Source of the DNA: Poseidonibacter parvus
Lineage (GTDB): Bacteria; Campylobacterota; Campylobacteria; Campylobacterales; Arcobacteraceae
Assembly (NCBI RefSeq): GCF_001956695.1
Contig: NZ_CP019070.1
Coordinates: forward strand, 2,790,001-2,854,000
Reading direction: 5' to 3'
DNA length: 64,000 nt
Shown here: piece after piece, positions 31,743 through 39,042 of the stretch
How the letters are laid out: the number at the start of each line of letters is the position of its first letter
How positions within the stretch are numbered: the stretch's first letter is position 1
Position numbers and translations under genes: made by a program
The notes under the pieces: model-generated
What the model saw: the letters and a program-made list of their open reading frames with translations, nothing else
The model's database searches: none
Told to the model about the DNA's origin: nothing

Positions 31743-32225
31743 ATGGCTAGATGGAGAGATACAAAACAAAATAGAAAAACTCAAGAAAATGAGAATACTT
31801 CTATTAAGGAAGAAAAGACTCAAGTAGACTCTTCTTCTGTATCTTCGAGACTTCGAGCTTTTTTAACTGACACTTTTTTAATCACTACTCCTATTTTTTA
31901 TGTAGTAATATATTTTATAATGGGTAGTGGTGAGGCTTTTTCAGAAGATAGAATCCAAGGATGGTCAATAATCCTTATAATTCATCTTTTAATAATTATA
32001 TTTTTCTGGTTTGTAAAAAACCAAACTCCAGGACTTAAAGCCTATGCACTAAAAGTTGTAGATGCTACAAGTAAAGGTAAAATATCATTAATTCAATCAC
32101 TTATAAGATATGTAGCTACATTATTTGCAGTAGTATCATTTTTCTTAATATTTTTACCTTTTATTAGAAAAGATAAAAAAACATTTCAGGATTTAATTTC
32201 AAACACTATTATTGTTCCTGAATAA
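31743..32225 (+). CDS. RDD family membrane protein
   Basis: This 160-aa protein has a charged N-terminal 35 residues and an RDD domain: SRLRAFLTDTFLITTPIFYVVIYFIMGSG, a second hydrophobic segment (WSIILIIHLLIIIFFWFV), the TPGLKAYALKVVDA motif, and a third helix (YVATLFAVVSFFLIFLPF) followed by KDKKTFQDLISNTIIV. The R and D residues that name the family are visible in SRLRAFLTD. Function is unknown; some members affect ion transport. Its stop overlaps the next start by one base (TAATG). Confidence 0.85.
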   Translation: MARWRDTKQNRKTQENENTSIKEEKTQVDSSSVSSRLRAFLTDTFLITTPIFYVVIYFIMGSGEAFSEDRIQGWSIILIIHLLIIIFFWFVKNQTPGLKAYALKVVDATSKGKISLIQSLIRYVATLFAVVSFFLIFLPFIRKDKKTFQDLISNTIIVPE

Positions 32226-33295
32226 TGCTATTTTTTAATCTCTCTGCATTTTACTTTTTTTACTTTGCAGCTGTTGGTGTATATGTAATATTTATGCCAA
32301 AAGTACTTCATGATATAGGTTATAATGCTTTTGATATTGGTATTATTTTCGCTCTTGCACCTTTAATGAGATTTGCAACTCCTTTTTTATTTTTAAAACA
32401 TGTTGAATTAAATTTAACTGTTTTTAAAAGTGCTTTATTTTTATCTATATTAACATCATCGTTATTTTATTTTACAATTGATAATTTTTATGCTTTTATG
32501 ATAAATAATGCAATACTTGGAGTTTGTCTATCCTTGATACTTCCTTATTTAGAAGTTACAGCTATTAAAAATCTAGGAAGTAGCAAATACGGTAAATCAA
32601 GACTATTTGGCTCAATTGGATTCATGCTTATATCTTTAGTGCTTGCAAAATTTCTAAGTGAACCAAAAATCGCACTTGATTACTATTTAGCAATGAATAT
32701 ACTAACAGTAATTTTTGCACTTTTACTTGTAAAAAATGATGTAGCCCATGTAAAAAAAGAGGAAGATGAAAGTTTTTCATTTTTAAAGTATTGGCCATTT
32801 TGGTTAAGTCTTTTCTTTATGCAAATGAGTTTTGGAGGCTTTTATAACTTCTTTACTATTTATGAAACTGAACATGGTATAAGTTTAGAAATGACCTCAT
32901 ATCTTTGGTCTTTTGGAGTTATTTGTGAAATATTAATTCTTTATTTTCAAGGACCTTTATTAAAAAAGAACTTATTAACTATTATAAAAATATGTGTTGG
33001 TATTACTGTATTTAGATGGCTTTTATTATATGCCTATCCTGATTCATTAACTATTACTTTTTTATCTCAAAGCTTACATGCTTTTTCTTTTGGTTTATAT
33101 CATAGTACTGTAATTATGTTTTTATATACACTTTATGATAATAAAAAACTAGCACAACAGTTTATGTATGGAGTAGCTTATGGATTAGGTGGCTTTGTAG
33201 GTGCTTTTGCTGCTGGTTGGTCTTATGGTGAGTATTTATTTGTGTATAGTGCTATATTTGCTTTAGTTTCTCTTATAACACTATTTTTTATTTAG
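32225..33295 (+). CDS. MFS transporter of the MFS_1-like/HcaT type
   Basis: A 356-aa integral membrane protein with about 11-12 helices. The N-terminal half (FFYFAAVGVYVIFMPKVLHDIGYNAFDIGIIFALAPLMRF) and the inter-helix GSSKYGKSRLFGSIGFMLISL resemble the 3-phenylpropionate transporter HcaT and nucleoside:H+ symporter-like members of the major facilitator superfamily. The WSFGVICEILILYF and YHSTVIMFLYTLYDNKK segments match the second half. The substrate is not deducible. It follows the pyrE-RDD genes directly. Its stop overlaps that of the convergent receiver-PAS gene by three to four bases. Confidence 0.85.
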   Translation: MLFFNLSAFYFFYFAAVGVYVIFMPKVLHDIGYNAFDIGIIFALAPLMRFATPFLFLKHVELNLTVFKSALFLSILTSSLFYFTIDNFYAFMINNAILGVCLSLILPYLEVTAIKNLGSSKYGKSRLFGSIGFMLISLVLAKFLSEPKIALDYYLAMNILTVIFALLLVKNDVAHVKKEEDESFSFLKYWPFWLSLFFMQMSFGGFYNFFTIYETEHGISLEMTSYLWSFGVICEILILYFQGPLLKKNLLTIIKICVGITVFRWLLLYAYPDSLTITFLSQSLHAFSFGLYHSTVIMFLYTLYDNKKLAQQFMYGVAYGLGGFVGAFAAGWSYGEYLFVYSAIFALVSLITLFFI

Positions 33296-34554
33296 CTCTC
33301 ATAATCTCTAATTTTCTTTTCTAAGTCCTGAACAATATCAGATAAGTCTCTGATTCTTTTTCTCTGATCTTCATCTTTTAATTTTGAATTTAAAATAGTT
33401 TTCTTAAGCTCATCTAGTTTTGATTCTAAATCATTGTTTTTCTTAACTAGCATATCTTTATCTCGTCTTAAATCATGGATATTGCCAACTCTTCCTTCTG
33501 CTTCTTTCTTTTTATTTTCCATCTTTTTTAAGTAACTTTCATCCACATTATGCATTTGCAGTTCATAATGGTTTAATTGTCTTTCTTTACTTAAATTTTT
33601 TGATTCTAAATCTTTTATTGAAGATTGAAGACTTCCAATATAATTTTCTAATTCAAAGACTCTACAGTTGGATTTATCTAATTGTGTTTCTAGTTTACTA
33701 TTTTCATTAGCTAATTGTAATTGTTTTTTTCTACTATCTTGTAAATTCTCAATTACTTTTTTCTTGAACTCTCTTTTTTCATTTTCATCATCTGTTGTTA
33801 AAAATCTAATGGCAATATATCCAATAATGTCTTTTCCTGCTTCATCATATTGAGGAAATATTGTTGCATTTACAAAATAAGGACTTCCATCTTTTGCTTT
33901 ATTTTTTACTTTTCCCTGCCATTTTTGTCCAGCTTGTATTGTTTCCCACATTTCTTTAAATGCTGCTTTTGGCATATCAGGATGACGTATTATATTATGA
34001 GGTTTACCTAGTAACTCGGATTCCTTATATTGAGCAACTTCACAAAATATTTCATTTACATAAGTAATAATACCTTTTAGATCTGTTTTAGAGACAATTG
34101 CAACTTTATTTAAAGCATCAAGATATCTTGTCATTTCTATTTCTTGTGCTGCCATTTTCATATATGAAAATCTCTCATGATGTCTTTCTGCAATTTTTAC
34201 AAGTAAATCTTTTATAGTAATAGATTTTGAAACATATTCAGTAACATCATACTCAATAGCTTCAAGTAATAATTCTGATTCTAGATACATCGTGTTAATC
34301 ATAAAAGGTATTTTTTTATGAATTTTTCTTACTTCTTTTAAAAGTTCTATTCCATTAATTCCTGGAATATTTACAGTTGAAATTATAATATCAATTGAAT
34401 CTTCATATTTTTTATAAAGAGAAAGCGCTTCAATTCCATTATTACATACGTAAACTTTTTTTATAACTGCTTTTAAATTATTAACTAATCTAATTCTTAA
34501 TGATTCTTCTTCTTCAACATATAAAATTGTTATATTTTCTAAAATATTTGGCAT
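33292..34554 (-). CDS. Degenerate receiver-PAS protein with long coiled coil
   Basis: Order: receiver-like domain (about 5-125), PAS with PAC (about 140-260), then about 150 residues of coiled coil (KQLQLANENSKLETQLDKS onward). In the receiver the phospho-acceptor aspartate is replaced by threonine (T60, ISTVNIPG), the acidic pocket reads EEEE and the lysine motif is SKSIT. It is therefore probably a pseudo-receiver that is not phosphorylated. The PAS domain (NEIFCEVAQYKESELLGKPHNIIRHPDMPKAAF) is the Aer/energy-sensing type common in Campylobacterota and may bind FAD. No output domain is present. The ATG at 34554 has AAAGG six bases upstream; the GTG just before it is less likely. Confidence 0.85.
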   Translation of the reverse strand: MPNILENITILYVEEEESLRIRLVNNLKAVIKKVYVCNNGIEALSLYKKYEDSIDIIISTVNIPGINGIELLKEVRKIHKKIPFMINTMYLESELLLEAIEYDVTEYVSKSITIKDLLVKIAERHHERFSYMKMAAQEIEMTRYLDALNKVAIVSKTDLKGIITYVNEIFCEVAQYKESELLGKPHNIIRHPDMPKAAFKEMWETIQAGQKWQGKVKNKAKDGSPYFVNATIFPQYDEAGKDIIGYIAIRFLTTDDENEKREFKKKVIENLQDSRKKQLQLANENSKLETQLDKSNCRVFELENYIGSLQSSIKDLESKNLSKERQLNHYELQMHNVDESYLKKMENKKKEAEGRVGNIHDLRRDKDMLVKKNNDLESKLDELKKTILNSKLKDEDQRKRIRDLSDIVQDLEKKIRDYES

Positions 34555-34575
34555 CACATACCTTTATGAATATCT

Positions 34576-35316
34576 TTAAACTATATTATAAATAATCTCT
34601 TTTTTATTTTTACTCTCTTTTATTTCACTAATAACTAAATTATTTATTTTTAGTTTCATCAATTCTTCGATTGAATTTATATTATTTTTTGATATTGTAT
34701 TTAATATTATACCTCTATATGCCTTAGCCCAATGACTTACTACTTTTCCATCTTTAATAAATTTCATTGTTGTATAAGGTTTACTCAACTTATAAAACTT
34801 TTCATAAAAACCTGCTCTTAAATCTAAAACATCTTCGTTTTCTAAATAAGCATCAATAGCAGAAGTAAAATGTTCTTTATAAAAAACTTCTACAGCTTGT
34901 CCATCAAGTTTTTCTCCTTGTTTTAGTTTATAATCAGGAAGGCCAGAATCACCTGCTAGAATAGGTCCAAAAAGGTTTGAGAAAATCATCACATTTTCAT
35001 CAATATATTGTTGCTCATTTTTAGTAAGTTCTTCATATTTTAAATAATCATATGCTACGCCATCATATCTTTGAATAACTTTTTTTGTATTTCTTTCAAA
35101 AATATCATTAGAATAATAATCAACAACATCTTGTTTTTTTGTACCAAATAGTTTTATTATTTCATCATTACTAGCTTTATTTATAAATTCTTGATACTTT
35201 GTAATTATCTCTAGCCTAGCATCAAATAACTCTGGAAATACAAAACTATTTTTATTAAAACTCTCATCTATTCCATCTTTAAACTTTGCCTCACTAGGCG
35301 AAAACAATATTTTCAT
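34576..35316 (-). CDS. yaaA: YaaA family peroxide-stress protein (UPF0246)
   Basis: The 246-aa protein opens MKILFSPSEAKFKDG and contains IQRYDGVAYDYLKY, NVMIFSNLFGPILAGD, LPDYKLKQGEKL, DLRAGFYEKFYKL and SHWAKAYRGIIL, all characteristic of the YaaA/DUF328 family. E. coli YaaA limits intracellular unincorporated iron and protects DNA and proteins during hydrogen peroxide stress. The gene starts 11 bases after the stop of the YchJ-like gene, so the two are likely co-transcribed. Confidence 0.92.
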   Translation of the reverse strand: MKILFSPSEAKFKDGIDESFNKNSFVFPELFDARLEIITKYQEFINKASNDEIIKLFGTKKQDVVDYYSNDIFERNTKKVIQRYDGVAYDYLKYEELTKNEQQYIDENVMIFSNLFGPILAGDSGLPDYKLKQGEKLDGQAVEVFYKEHFTSAIDAYLENEDVLDLRAGFYEKFYKLSKPYTTMKFIKDGKVVSHWAKAYRGIILNTISKNNINSIEELMKLKINNLVISEIKESKNKKEIIYNIV

Positions 35317-35327
35317 TTATATCCTTA

Positions 35328-35738
35328 TTAAAAAAAAGTTCCATCTACATAAACCCATCTATTTTCTACTTTTAAAAATCTACTCTTTTCTTTAAAAGAA
35401 GCATCTTGTCCATTTTGTAATAATGTTGCTTTAAAAGATACAAATGATTCATCAAGACCATTTATCTCTTCTAAAATATCTAGTGATATAAACTTTGTAT
35501 TATCACAGAATAATTCTATATCTTCTCTCCATGCTTTTAAATCATCTGTAAAATCACTATTTGATTTATGCGTAGTATTAATAATATATTCAGCTTTTTT
35601 TAATGCAAATGCACAAAACCTTGAACGCATTAATTCAACAGCAAGAGTTGGTAATACACCATCATGAAATGGCTTACAGCATTTTTTGTATTTTTTATCA
35701 GAGTTGCATAAACATTTAGAGTTTGTAGATATTTTCAA
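35328..35738 (-). CDS. YchJ-like SEC-C motif protein
   Basis: This 136-aa protein begins with a SEC-C zinc-binding motif (CLCNSDKKYKKCCKPFHDG, residues 9-27) and continues as the UPF0225/YchJ family: PTLAVELMRSRFCAFALKKAEYIINTTH, WREDIELFCDNTKFISLDILEE and SFVSFKATLLQNGQDASFKEKSRFLKVENRWVYVDG. The NTF2-like fold of the second part is known from the family but no activity is established. The start is TTG with AGAGG eight bases upstream. Confidence 0.88.
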   Translation of the reverse strand: MKISTNSKCLCNSDKKYKKCCKPFHDGVLPTLAVELMRSRFCAFALKKAEYIINTTHKSNSDFTDDLKAWREDIELFCDNTKFISLDILEEINGLDESFVSFKATLLQNGQDASFKEKSRFLKVENRWVYVDGTFF

Positions 35739-35811
35739 GTAGTGAACCTCTTATTTTTAAGAGATTTTAGCATATTTATGTAAAAAGTTTAGTAGGAAAA
35801 TCCTACTAAGA

Positions 35812-36345
35812 CTATTTACCTTTATATTCTTTTAAAAGTTTGATTTCAGTTTTTGTAAGTTTTTTACCAGCTTTTTCTTTCATTCTTGCTTTTTTTAATT
35901 TTGCAGCAGTTTTTTTAGAAATCTTTTCTTTTTTTGCTTTTGTTTTTTCTTTCACATCAGTTTTTTTAGCTTTTGCTTTTTTATTAATCTTTTCTTTTTT
36001 TGCTTTTAATTCATCTTTAGACATATTAGATTTTTTTGCTTTAGAGATTTTATCTTTTCTCTTATCTTCAATCTTCGCTATTTTCTTTTTTTCTGACATT
36101 TTTGCTTTTGAAACAGTTTTATTTCCAGTTATGTTTGAAATAACTCCTGGTCCAAAACCTTTTATATTTTGTAAATCAGAAGGACTTTTAATCTTATTTG
36201 ATTTTCTATATTTAATAATTTGATCAGCTTTAACTGGCCCAATACCTTTAATACTCATTAACTCATCTTTAGATGCTGTTTGTAAATTTATGGCAGCTAA
36301 CATAAATGAAACACCTAACATTAATAGTAAAACAATTTTTTTCAT
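35812..36345 (-). CDS. Exported ComEA-like helix-hairpin-helix protein with lysine-rich tail
   Basis: A signal peptide (KKIVLLLMLGVSFMLAA) is followed at once by a ComEA domain with two helix-hairpin-helix motifs: NLQTASKDELMSIKGIGPVKADQIIKYR and SPSDLQNIKGFGPGVISNI (to about residue 75). ComEA is the periplasmic DNA receptor in natural transformation. The remaining 100 residues are unusual: a long, highly basic helix built of KKEK, KAKK and KEKI-type repeats, roughly one third lysine, resembling histone H1 tails. The tail should add strong non-specific DNA binding or interaction with envelope anions. No other competence genes are adjacent. Confidence 0.82.
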   Translation of the reverse strand: MKKIVLLLMLGVSFMLAAINLQTASKDELMSIKGIGPVKADQIIKYRKSNKIKSPSDLQNIKGFGPGVISNITGNKTVSKAKMSEKKKIAKIEDKRKDKISKAKKSNMSKDELKAKKEKINKKAKAKKTDVKEKTKAKKEKISKKTAAKLKKARMKEKAGKKLTKTEIKLLKEYKGK

Positions 36346-36432
36346 TTTTTCTCCTTGAAATAATTTAAATTATTATATCTAATTTAATTAAATATTCATA
36401 ATATTAGAAATTAATTATGTATAAATTGTGAA

Positions 36433-36912
36433 TTAAATTACTTTTTTATATTTTCCAATCCCTGCTTTTCTTTTTATTTCACGTTCAATTATATATTGTG
36501 AGTATTTATAATTCCCACCACGAATAATCATTTCTTGATTATCACAACTTGGACAATAAAAAAATACTCTATTATTGCAATAGTTTTCATCGTAGACTAA
36601 TAGTTCATCGCATTTTGAACATTTAGAATGTAGGGTTTTAATATTTTCTTTATCCCATTCCCAATACCATGGATTTTGAGTATTTAATAAGTTATCTTTT
36701 GTATAATGAGTATAATCTTTTTTCGAAAAGAATATGTAGCAAATATAAAGTGTAAAAGATGTACATATTAGTAAAGTATAAAGTATAAATGAATCAGAAA
36801 TTTTTAATCCTAAGGTAATTTTTGAAATTATACAATACACTTGTATACATACAATATTAAAGGAAGTTAATGTTAAACCAAATACCACTGCAATTAATCT
36901 CAAACTTTGCAT
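36433..36912 (-). CDS. Small membrane protein with C-terminal zinc-ribbon-like module
   Basis: I cannot assign a family. The 159-aa frame has two hydrophobic segments in its first 65 residues (LRLIAVVFGLTLTSFNIVCIQVYCII and FILYTLLICTSFTLYICYIFF). A soluble tail follows with paired cysteines CSKC (about 98) and CPSC (about 122), plus CNN between them, which suggests a zinc ribbon. The first 43 bp overlap the divergently oriented gene at 36870, and no ribosome-binding site precedes the ATG used here, so the real start may be further in. Treat the N-terminus as uncertain. Confidence 0.5.
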   Translation of the reverse strand: MQSLRLIAVVFGLTLTSFNIVCIQVYCIISKITLGLKISDSFILYTLLICTSFTLYICYIFFSKKDYTHYTKDNLLNTQNPWYWEWDKENIKTLHSKCSKCDELLVYDENYCNNRVFFYCPSCDNQEMIIRGGNYKYSQYIIEREIKRKAGIGKYKKVI

Positions 36913-37268
36913 CTATCGTACTGCTTGGAATATTATTATATAGATACTTTCAATACAAAAAAAATATGGATGTTATTGAAGGTCTTGTTAAATTAAAAGA
37001 TTCTAATGAATTAAGCGAACAAGATAAAGAATTTATAGACACAAATGAAAATGAGTATAAACTACAAATTATAAAAGCAGAAGGACTTATAAAACTCTCA
37101 AAGCCTTTTTTTATTCTAATAGTTGGAGTTATTTTTATATTTTTCCCATTTCAAGATGCCGTGATACATTTAAATGTAGTTGTTGTAGCTTTTATTTTTA
37201 TGCAAGTTGATAAAACACATAAAAACAATATATATAAGCTATTATTTGATTTAAAGAAAGAAGACTAA
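36870..37268 (+). CDS. Small membrane protein of unknown function
   Basis: A 132-aa protein with an N-terminal membrane helix (ISNFASIVLLGILLYRYF), a charged central segment of about 50 residues (LVKLKDSNELSEQDKEFIDTNENEY), and two further hydrophobic segments (KPFFILIVGVIFIFFPF and AVIHLNVVVVAFIFMQV). Not recognised. AAAGGAAGTTA precedes the ATG, which makes this start more credible than that of the overlapping opposite gene. Its stop lies ten bases from the convergent Crp/Fnr gene. Confidence 0.6.
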   Translation: MLNQIPLQLISNFASIVLLGILLYRYFQYKKNMDVIEGLVKLKDSNELSEQDKEFIDTNENEYKLQIIKAEGLIKLSKPFFILIVGVIFIFFPFQDAVIHLNVVVVAFIFMQVDKTHKNNIYKLLFDLKKED

Positions 37269-37277
37269 ACTCTTTCT

Positions 37278-37925
37278 TTATTCATTTACTAAATATTTTA
37301 AACTTTCATGATCTAAGATTGTTATAAAACCCTTCTCATTTTGAATAATTCCATCTTTTTTTAATTTAGAAATTTTTCTTGAAAATGTTTCTGGCGTGAT
37401 ATTTAATATTTGAGCAATTTTTACTTGTTTTAAATTTATTAAAATAGATTCATTATCTAATAAAAATTTTGCAATCTTTTCACTACTGTTTGAACTAATG
37501 TTATATGATATAAAACTCTCTAGAGCTTTTATTTTTCTTGTTAATGATTTAATAAAAAAGATTGATATTTCAGGTTTTAATAAAAACTCTTCTTTAAACT
37601 TATCATAGTCAATTAAAAGCACTTCTGCATTTGTTTCAAAAGCACAATTTGCTGGAAACTTTACTTCTTCATAATTCGCAATTTCTGCAATAAATGAAGG
37701 TGCCATTAAATTATGAATTATTACTTCATTATCTTTATGGTCATGTGTGTATAGTTTAACAACACCTTTTATTAATAAATGTAAATATTTAGAACTATCA
37801 CCTTTATAAAAAAGTATTTCATTTTTGTTATAACGTTTTTTTATAGATATCTCTTTTAATCTAACCAATTCATCTTTTTCTAAAAAACTGAAAAAATAAA
37901 AATCTTCTAATCCTGTTACTTCCAT
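37278..37925 (-). CDS. Crp/Fnr family transcriptional regulator
   Basis: The 215-aa protein has an N-terminal cyclic-nucleotide-binding-type beta barrel (KRYNKNEILFYKGDSSKYLHLLIKGVVKLYTHDHKDNEVIIHNLMAPSFIAEI), a long dimerisation helix (FIKSLTRKIKALESFISYN) and a C-terminal winged HTH (LKQVKIAQILNITPETFSRKISKLKKDGII). There is no N-terminal cysteine cluster, so it is not an oxygen-sensing FNR with a 4Fe-4S cluster. It may belong to the NO-responsive NssR/DNR-like branch. I use the ATG at 37925, because the upstream TTG lies inside the FNR-like palindrome. It is divergent from a YgbA-type gene, its likely target. Confidence 0.88.
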   Translation of the reverse strand: MEVTGLEDFYFFSFLEKDELVRLKEISIKKRYNKNEILFYKGDSSKYLHLLIKGVVKLYTHDHKDNEVIIHNLMAPSFIAEIANYEEVKFPANCAFETNAEVLLIDYDKFKEEFLLKPEISIFFIKSLTRKIKALESFISYNISSNSSEKIAKFLLDNESILINLKQVKIAQILNITPETFSRKISKLKKDGIIQNEKGFITILDHESLKYLVNE

Positions 37926-37943
37926 GTTTTCTTCTCTCTTTTT

Positions 37944-37959
37944 ATTGACTAAAATCAAT
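37944..37959. promoter_or_regulatory. FNR/CRP-like operator between the regulator and ygbA
   Basis: ATTGACTAAAATCAAT: TTGAC, four bases, ATCAA, one base off the FNR consensus TTGAT-N4-ATCAA. It lies in the 93-bp intergenic region of two divergent genes, 61-75 bp from one start and 19-34 bp from the other. Confidence 0.6.
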
Positions 37960-38018
37960 GTTTGCTAATGTATTTTATGGAAAAATATTAAATATAGGTT
38001 TAAATAAAGGATTTTTTT

Positions 38019-38366
38019 ATGACAACTGAAAAATTTGAAATAGAAATCAATACATTAAAGAAGTTTTTTGAACTTTATTGTAAAGATAAACATGAAAATC
38101 TAGTAGATAAAGAAATTACTTTAGAATATAAAGATAAAAAATTTACTATGAATTTATGTCTTTGTCCTACTTGTCATGATGCAATTAGCTATTCGCATCA
38201 ACGTTTAATCGAATGTCAGCATGATATAAAACCAAGATGCAGAACATGTCCAACTCCTTGTTATGAAAAACCTAGATGGAAAAATATCGCAAAAGTGATG
38301 AAATATGCAGCGATAAAACTAAGTCTTACAAAAGTAAAAAAACGAATTAAGAGTTTATTTTCCTAA
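38019..38366 (+). CDS. ygbA: YgbA family nitrosative-stress protein
   Basis: The 115-aa protein carries the cysteine array of the YgbA_NO family ('nitrous oxide-stimulated promoter' family): MNLCLCPTCHDAISYSHQRLIECQHD, then CRTCPTPCY, followed by RWKNIAKVMKYAAIKL. In E. coli ygbA is controlled by NsrR and helps recovery from nitric oxide. The clustered cysteines suggest metal or cluster binding. Its promoter region holds an FNR-like palindrome and a divergent Crp/Fnr regulator, so NO-linked control is likely. AAAGGA precedes the ATG. Confidence 0.88.
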   Translation: MTTEKFEIEINTLKKFFELYCKDKHENLVDKEITLEYKDKKFTMNLCLCPTCHDAISYSHQRLIECQHDIKPRCRTCPTPCYEKPRWKNIAKVMKYAAIKLSLTKVKKRIKSLFS

Positions 38367-38384
38367 ACTGTTTAAATTTTACTT

Positions 38385-39032
38385 TTACCACCTAAGCTCA
38401 TCTTTTCCTAATTTTTTTAAAATATCATTTGTCTTTGAAAAATGCTTACACCCAAAAAATCCTCTATAAGCTGATAATGGACTTGGATGAACACCTTTTA
38501 AAATATGATGTTTACTTGTATCTATAATTTTTTCTTTTTTTATAGCCGAACTACCCCATAATATGAAAATTATATCCTTGCAATTTAAAGATATAAACTT
38601 TATAAGATTATCAGTAAATATTTCCCAACCTAATTTATGATGTGACTTTGGTTTTGCTTGCTCAACTGTTAAAATAGCATTTATAAGCAATACCCCATCT
38701 TTTGCCCAGGAGTTTAAATCTCCATGTTCGCATACAGACTTTAACTTCAAATCATCTTCTATTTCTTTTAATATATTTCTCATTGAAGGTGGATTTTTAA
38801 TATCACTTGGAGTTGAAAATGCCAAGCCTTGAGCTTGTCCAACTCCATGATAAGGATCTTGCCCTAGAATTACTACTTTTAAATTTGAAATGGGAGTTAG
38901 ACTAAAAGCATTAAAGATTTTATCTTTAGACGGAAAAACAACACTTGTACTATATGCCTTTTCTATACTTTTCATTAAATCTTTATAATAATCTTTTTGC
39001 TCTTCTTGTTTAAAAAAGTCTTCCCACTTCAT
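38385..39032 (-). CDS. ung: Uracil-DNA glycosylase
   Basis: Ung removes uracil from DNA as the first step of base-excision repair. The 215-aa protein has the water-activating loop VVILGQDPYHGVGQAQGLAFS (catalytic Asp near residue 65), the PPSMRNILKEI segment, LLINAILTVEQAKPKSHH, and the DNA-intercalating loop HPSPLSAYRGFFGCKHFS near 187. This is a standard family 1 enzyme of normal length. It is separated by only ten bases from the aldehyde dehydrogenase gene upstream. Confidence 0.97.
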   Translation of the reverse strand: MKWEDFFKQEEQKDYYKDLMKSIEKAYSTSVVFPSKDKIFNAFSLTPISNLKVVILGQDPYHGVGQAQGLAFSTPSDIKNPPSMRNILKEIEDDLKLKSVCEHGDLNSWAKDGVLLINAILTVEQAKPKSHHKLGWEIFTDNLIKFISLNCKDIIFILWGSSAIKKEKIIDTSKHHILKGVHPSPLSAYRGFFGCKHFSKTNDILKKLGKDELRW

Positions 39033-39042
39033 ATTTATCCTC

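Noticed and set aside
35840-36223. 127-aa hydrophobic frame on the plus strand
   Set aside because: It is the complement of the lysine-rich tail of the ComEA-like gene; AAA/AAG codons read backwards give Phe and Leu.
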